Origin: Nephthysia sp036513515 | GTDB taxonomy: Bacteria; Chloroflexota; Dormibacteria; Dormibacterales; Dormibacteraceae | Assembly: GCA_036513515.1 (NCBI GenBank) | Contig: DATBYW010000368.1 | Span: forward strand, 1 to 6,878 | DNA length: 6,878 nucleotides | Direction of reading: 5' to 3' | Part shown: positions 4,768 through 6,878 of the stretch, piece after piece | Layout of the letters: every line of letters starts with the position of its first letter | How positions within the stretch are numbered: the first letter of the stretch is position 1 | Translations under genes and position numbers: made by a program | Notes under the pieces: model-generated | The model's input: only the letters and a program-made list of their open reading frames with translations | Database searches by the model: none | Told to the model about the DNA's origin: nothing

Positions 4768-4945
4768 CGATCTTAGGTCGGCCAAGAAGTCTTGAGCCCG
4801 CCACGTGCCTGCTCCGCGAGCTCTGCTGCAAGGGTGAGCCCCCAGTCCTCCGATTGGTCCGAGCGGCAGGGGGTTATGGGACGGCTAAGCAGCGTTTAGA
4901 GGCGTTCTACTCTCTGTCAAATCTCTCCCCAGAGTCTCGAATTCA

Positions 4946-6406
4946 TCAACCGGCCGGGTTGAAGTACAGCACCCGCCTGGAGTCGAGCTGTTCTCGAACT
5001 CGGTAGTGGGTTCGGGCCCAGTTCTCCAGAGCGGGTAGCTCGGACAGCCTGCCGCCGCCGAGCAGCACAGCCCGAGCTCCCGAGCGCTCCGCGATAAGCT
5101 CGACCTGGGCCGCCGTCAGCTCCCCCGAGTTGATCCGGACCAGGGAGGTATCGACCAGCTGCGGGGGCGTGTCGCGACCGGCGAGGGCGACCAGGTACTG
5201 GTCATCGGTGACGACGAGGTCGGCTGGCCTTGTGGCAGCCTGAAGTCGGGCCACGGCGGGCCTAAGCGAATCGTCAGAGAACTGCTGCTGGTGGACGTAA
5301 AGGGCAGATCCGAGGCTTCCAGCCAGCACCAGAAGAGCCGCTAATCCCCTGACCGGGCTGAGCTTGCGGCCCCCGAGTGGCAGCTCGGCCAGTCCGCCGG
5401 CGAGCAGCGCGAGCGGCACGGTCAGCGCCACCAGGTGGTGCGGCCAAAGCGGCCGCTGTATGGCGAGCATGAGCGCCGCTGCTGCCCCCCAGGCTCCCAC
5501 GACGAGGGCCAGGCGCGGCGCGTGGAGAAGGGCGACCAAAAGGCCGGCGGTGCCGAGAATCACGACCGGCACCTCCAGAATGACCGAATGGACGTCGAGT
5601 CCCCCGATCTGTGCGCCGCGGGCAACGAAGTGCAGGCCAACCGTCTGATCCCACAGCGGGCGCCAGACGGATAAGAAGGGCAGCAGGATCACAACCGCCG
5701 CGACGAGGGCACCCGCCGCCGCAAGGGTGTAGCTGCGGAACCGCTCTCGCCGCAAGAAAGGAAGCGAGCCTAGGGCCACCATCACGGCGGGGCCGGCCGC
5801 CGCTGCGAGAGGCTTGACCAGGAAGCCGGTACTCAGAGCAACTCCGGCTGCCACCGCCCGACCACCCACCTGGCGAGTGCGCCCGCTCGCCTCGACCGCC
5901 AGCGCCACCCCAATCAAGGCGAGGCCCATTGCCGGAAGGTCGGCCTGGAGGACGATCGACTCCCTGAAGCAGATTGGATCGGCGGCAAGAACCGCAATTG
6001 CGATCATGCCTGCGGCAAGGCTGCTGAGCTTACTGACCAGCCTGTAGGCAGCGAGCAGGCCGGCCAGGAAGACGAACAGCACCGCCACCCGGGCACCGAC
6101 CAGAGACTGTCCGAGCACCCAGTAGAACGGAAAGATGAGCAGAAGAAAGGCAGGTGGCTGGGAGCTGTATACCTGACTGAAGAGTGGATGACCTGCTGCC
6201 ATGGACCGCAGCGATTGCCAGTAGACGCCCTCGTCGTAGTCGATCTGGCCGCCATTGATTGCCGGCATCCGCAGTAGCAGGGCCAGCGCGAGGACCGCAG
6301 CCGGGCCGGCGCCCGCCCACTTCGCGGCCCAGACAAGTCGAGTTGGCACAGGGTTGAGCGAGCCTCGATGAAGAGCCGAGTTGCCGGGTTCGCCGCCGCG
6401 GCTCAC
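4946..6406 (-). CDS. GT39 / ArnT-like (PMT_2) polytopic glycosyltransferase
   Basis: A 486-residue integral membrane protein of the GT-C type. Such enzymes move a sugar from a polyprenyl-phosphate donor to a lipid, glycan or protein on the outer face of the cytoplasmic membrane. Evidence: first membrane helix about 33-48; then IDYDEGVYWQSLRSMAAGHP (55-74) with the D58-E59 catalytic-type acidic pair in the first outer loop; SSQPPAFLLLIFPFY (81-95), the family's PP motif; RESIVLQADLPAMGLAL (148-164) with the second conserved acidic DLP motif; many further helices; and RPLWPHHLVALTVPLALL (318-335), the usual aromatic/His motif before the last helices. Residues about 376-486 form a soluble outer domain. 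The acceptor cannot be inferred. The start is GTG 6404-6406, with GGAAG four bases upstream; GTG at codon 20 is an alternative. It lies 42 bp after ftsH, so probably the same transcript. Confidence 0.87.
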   Translation of the reverse strand: MSRGGEPGNSALHRGSLNPVPTRLVWAAKWAGAGPAAVLALALLLRMPAINGGQIDYDEGVYWQSLRSMAAGHPLFSQVYSSQPPAFLLLIFPFYWVLGQSLVGARVAVLFVFLAGLLAAYRLVSKLSSLAAGMIAIAVLAADPICFRESIVLQADLPAMGLALIGVALAVEASGRTRQVGGRAVAAGVALSTGFLVKPLAAAAGPAVMVALGSLPFLRRERFRSYTLAAAGALVAAVVILLPFLSVWRPLWDQTVGLHFVARGAQIGGLDVHSVILEVPVVILGTAGLLVALLHAPRLALVVGAWGAAAALMLAIQRPLWPHHLVALTVPLALLAGGLAELPLGGRKLSPVRGLAALLVLAGSLGSALYVHQQQFSDDSLRPAVARLQAATRPADLVVTDDQYLVALAGRDTPPQLVDTSLVRINSGELTAAQVELIAERSGARAVLLGGGRLSELPALENWARTHYRVREQLDSRRVLYFNPAG

Positions 6407-6448
6407 GAAGCTTCCACGGCGGCTTTACATGTTCTTAGTACTCGAATG

Positions 6449-6878
6449 TCAGAAGATTCGGCGACTGCCGGCCGGTAGCTCGTGGGGATCGGCCACGGCC
6501 AGCGATGCCCGAGCGTCCGGCTGCGGGCCGACGAGGATTGCGTCCAGTTGCGCGGCGTCGATGGTTTCCTCGATCCTCAGCCGCTGGACGATCAGCTCCA
6601 TGCTGGCCCGATGCTCGGTCAGGATCCGCTTGGCGGTCTCGCAGGCCTCCTTGATCATGCTGCGGACTTCCTCGTCGATCAGCTGCGCAACCTCTTCTGA
6701 GAAGTTCCGCTGTTCCCCCAGGTCCCGGCCCAGGAAAACCAGCTCCTCTTTCTGACCCATCGCGACGGTGCCCAGCTTCTCGCTCATGCCCCACCGGGTG
6801 ACCATCCGCCGCGCCATCTGGGTGGCCCGCTGGATGTCGTTCTCGGCCCCGCTGGTCACGTCTCCGAAGACGATCTCC
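6449..6878 (-). CDS. ftsH: ATP-dependent zinc metalloprotease FtsH, C-terminal end (5' part outside window)
   Basis: The last 142 or so residues of FtsH, the membrane-anchored AAA+ protease that degrades misfolded membrane proteins and selected regulators. The frame enters from the right edge with EIVFGDVTSGAENDIQRATQ, then MARRMVTRWGMSEKLGTVAM, FLGRDLGEQRNFSEEVAQLI, DEEVRSMIKEACETAKRILT and a final helix. The Asp of the GAEND motif corresponds to the third zinc ligand described for FtsH; the HExxH motif and the AAA+ module lie outside. The C-terminal tail is short (ends GSRRIF). The sequence closely follows the family with no sign of damage. Its stop lies 42 bp before the glycosyltransferase start. 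Confidence 0.96.
   Translation of the reverse strand, partial: EIVFGDVTSGAENDIQRATQMARRMVTRWGMSEKLGTVAMGQKEELVFLGRDLGEQRNFSEEVAQLIDEEVRSMIKEACETAKRILTEHRASMELIVQRLRIEETIDAAQLDAILVGPQPDARASLAVADPHELPAGSRRIF

Larger units (their letters stand above)
4594..4945. other. Gene-poor 352-bp interval between the glycosyltransferase and the 63-aa ORF
   Basis: I find no convincing gene here. It holds a 10-bp perfect inverted repeat (4660-4691), a GGGGT triplet repeat (4754-4767), a looser inverted arrangement GCGGC...GCCGC around 4717-4750 that encloses TATAGGGTAAT, and a consensus -35 hexamer TTGACA on the minus strand (4915-4920) without a convincing -10 at 16-18 bases. It could be a long 5' leader or an unrecognised structured RNA, but no known RNA family is evident to me. 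Confidence 0.45.

Noticed and set aside
4559..4831. Minus-strand frames of 79-90 residues over the gene-poor interval
   Set aside because: Arg/Ser-rich, no ribosome sites at their starts, and they run through the inverted repeat and across the 63-residue ORF in other frames.
4923..4934. CTCT-CCCC-AGAG mini-hairpin downstream of the glycosyltransferase as terminator
   Set aside because: A four-pair stem with weak pairing; only ATTT follows on the minus strand.

Overview
This is a GC-rich bacterial chromosomal window. It encodes a conserved housekeeping protein (the FtsH C-terminus) plus envelope and small hypothetical genes. Rare start codons (TTG, GTG), frequent Shine-Dalgarno motifs, a surface protein with an actinobacterial-style Pro-rich stalk and C-terminal membrane anchor, and the overall gene content suggest a soil-type lineage such as Actinomycetota, Chloroflexota or Dormibacterota. 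That placement is inference; no rRNA or tRNA is present to settle it. I saw no mobile element, CRISPR array, tRNA or rRNA.

Layout, left to right. At 1-334 (minus) is the N-terminal part of an aminoglycoside-phosphotransferase-fold kinase, cut by the window edge. After about 200 bp of non-coding DNA comes a secreted, membrane-anchored DUF3494 (ice-binding-like) protein on the minus strand (stop at 548, start near 1498). A short open stretch at 1541-1666 looks like an orphan C-terminal membrane anchor. Next is the most unusual gene, at 1688-2968 (minus): a DedA membrane domain joined to an RDD-like two-helix membrane domain and an ArsR-type winged helix in one polypeptide. A VOC (glyoxalase-fold) gene lies 55 bp upstream and is probably co-transcribed with it.

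The strand changes at about 3400-3520. That divergent intergenic region holds a perfect 8-bp inverted repeat, a candidate operator. On the plus strand follow a 156-residue coiled-coil protein (3522-3992) and a 53-residue single-pass membrane protein starting at TTG 4142 behind a near-perfect Shine-Dalgarno. Convergent to it is a 63-residue minus-strand ORF (4402-4593); the DNA between them carries an imperfect repeat pair and a hairpin. A gene-poor 350 bp stretch (4594-4945) contains a 10-bp perfect inverted repeat. The right end is a minus-strand unit: ftsH (C-terminal end only) followed 42 bp later by a GT39/ArnT-like polytopic glycosyltransferase.

Functional theme: most recognisable products act at or in the cell envelope (FtsH membrane protease, polyprenyl-phosphate-sugar type glycosyltransferase, DedA transporter-like domain, anchored surface protein, small membrane protein). 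DedA proteins have been linked to polyprenyl-phosphate recycling and GT39-type enzymes use polyprenyl-phosphate sugars, so a shared lipid-carrier theme is possible, but these genes are not in one operon here and the link is only inference.
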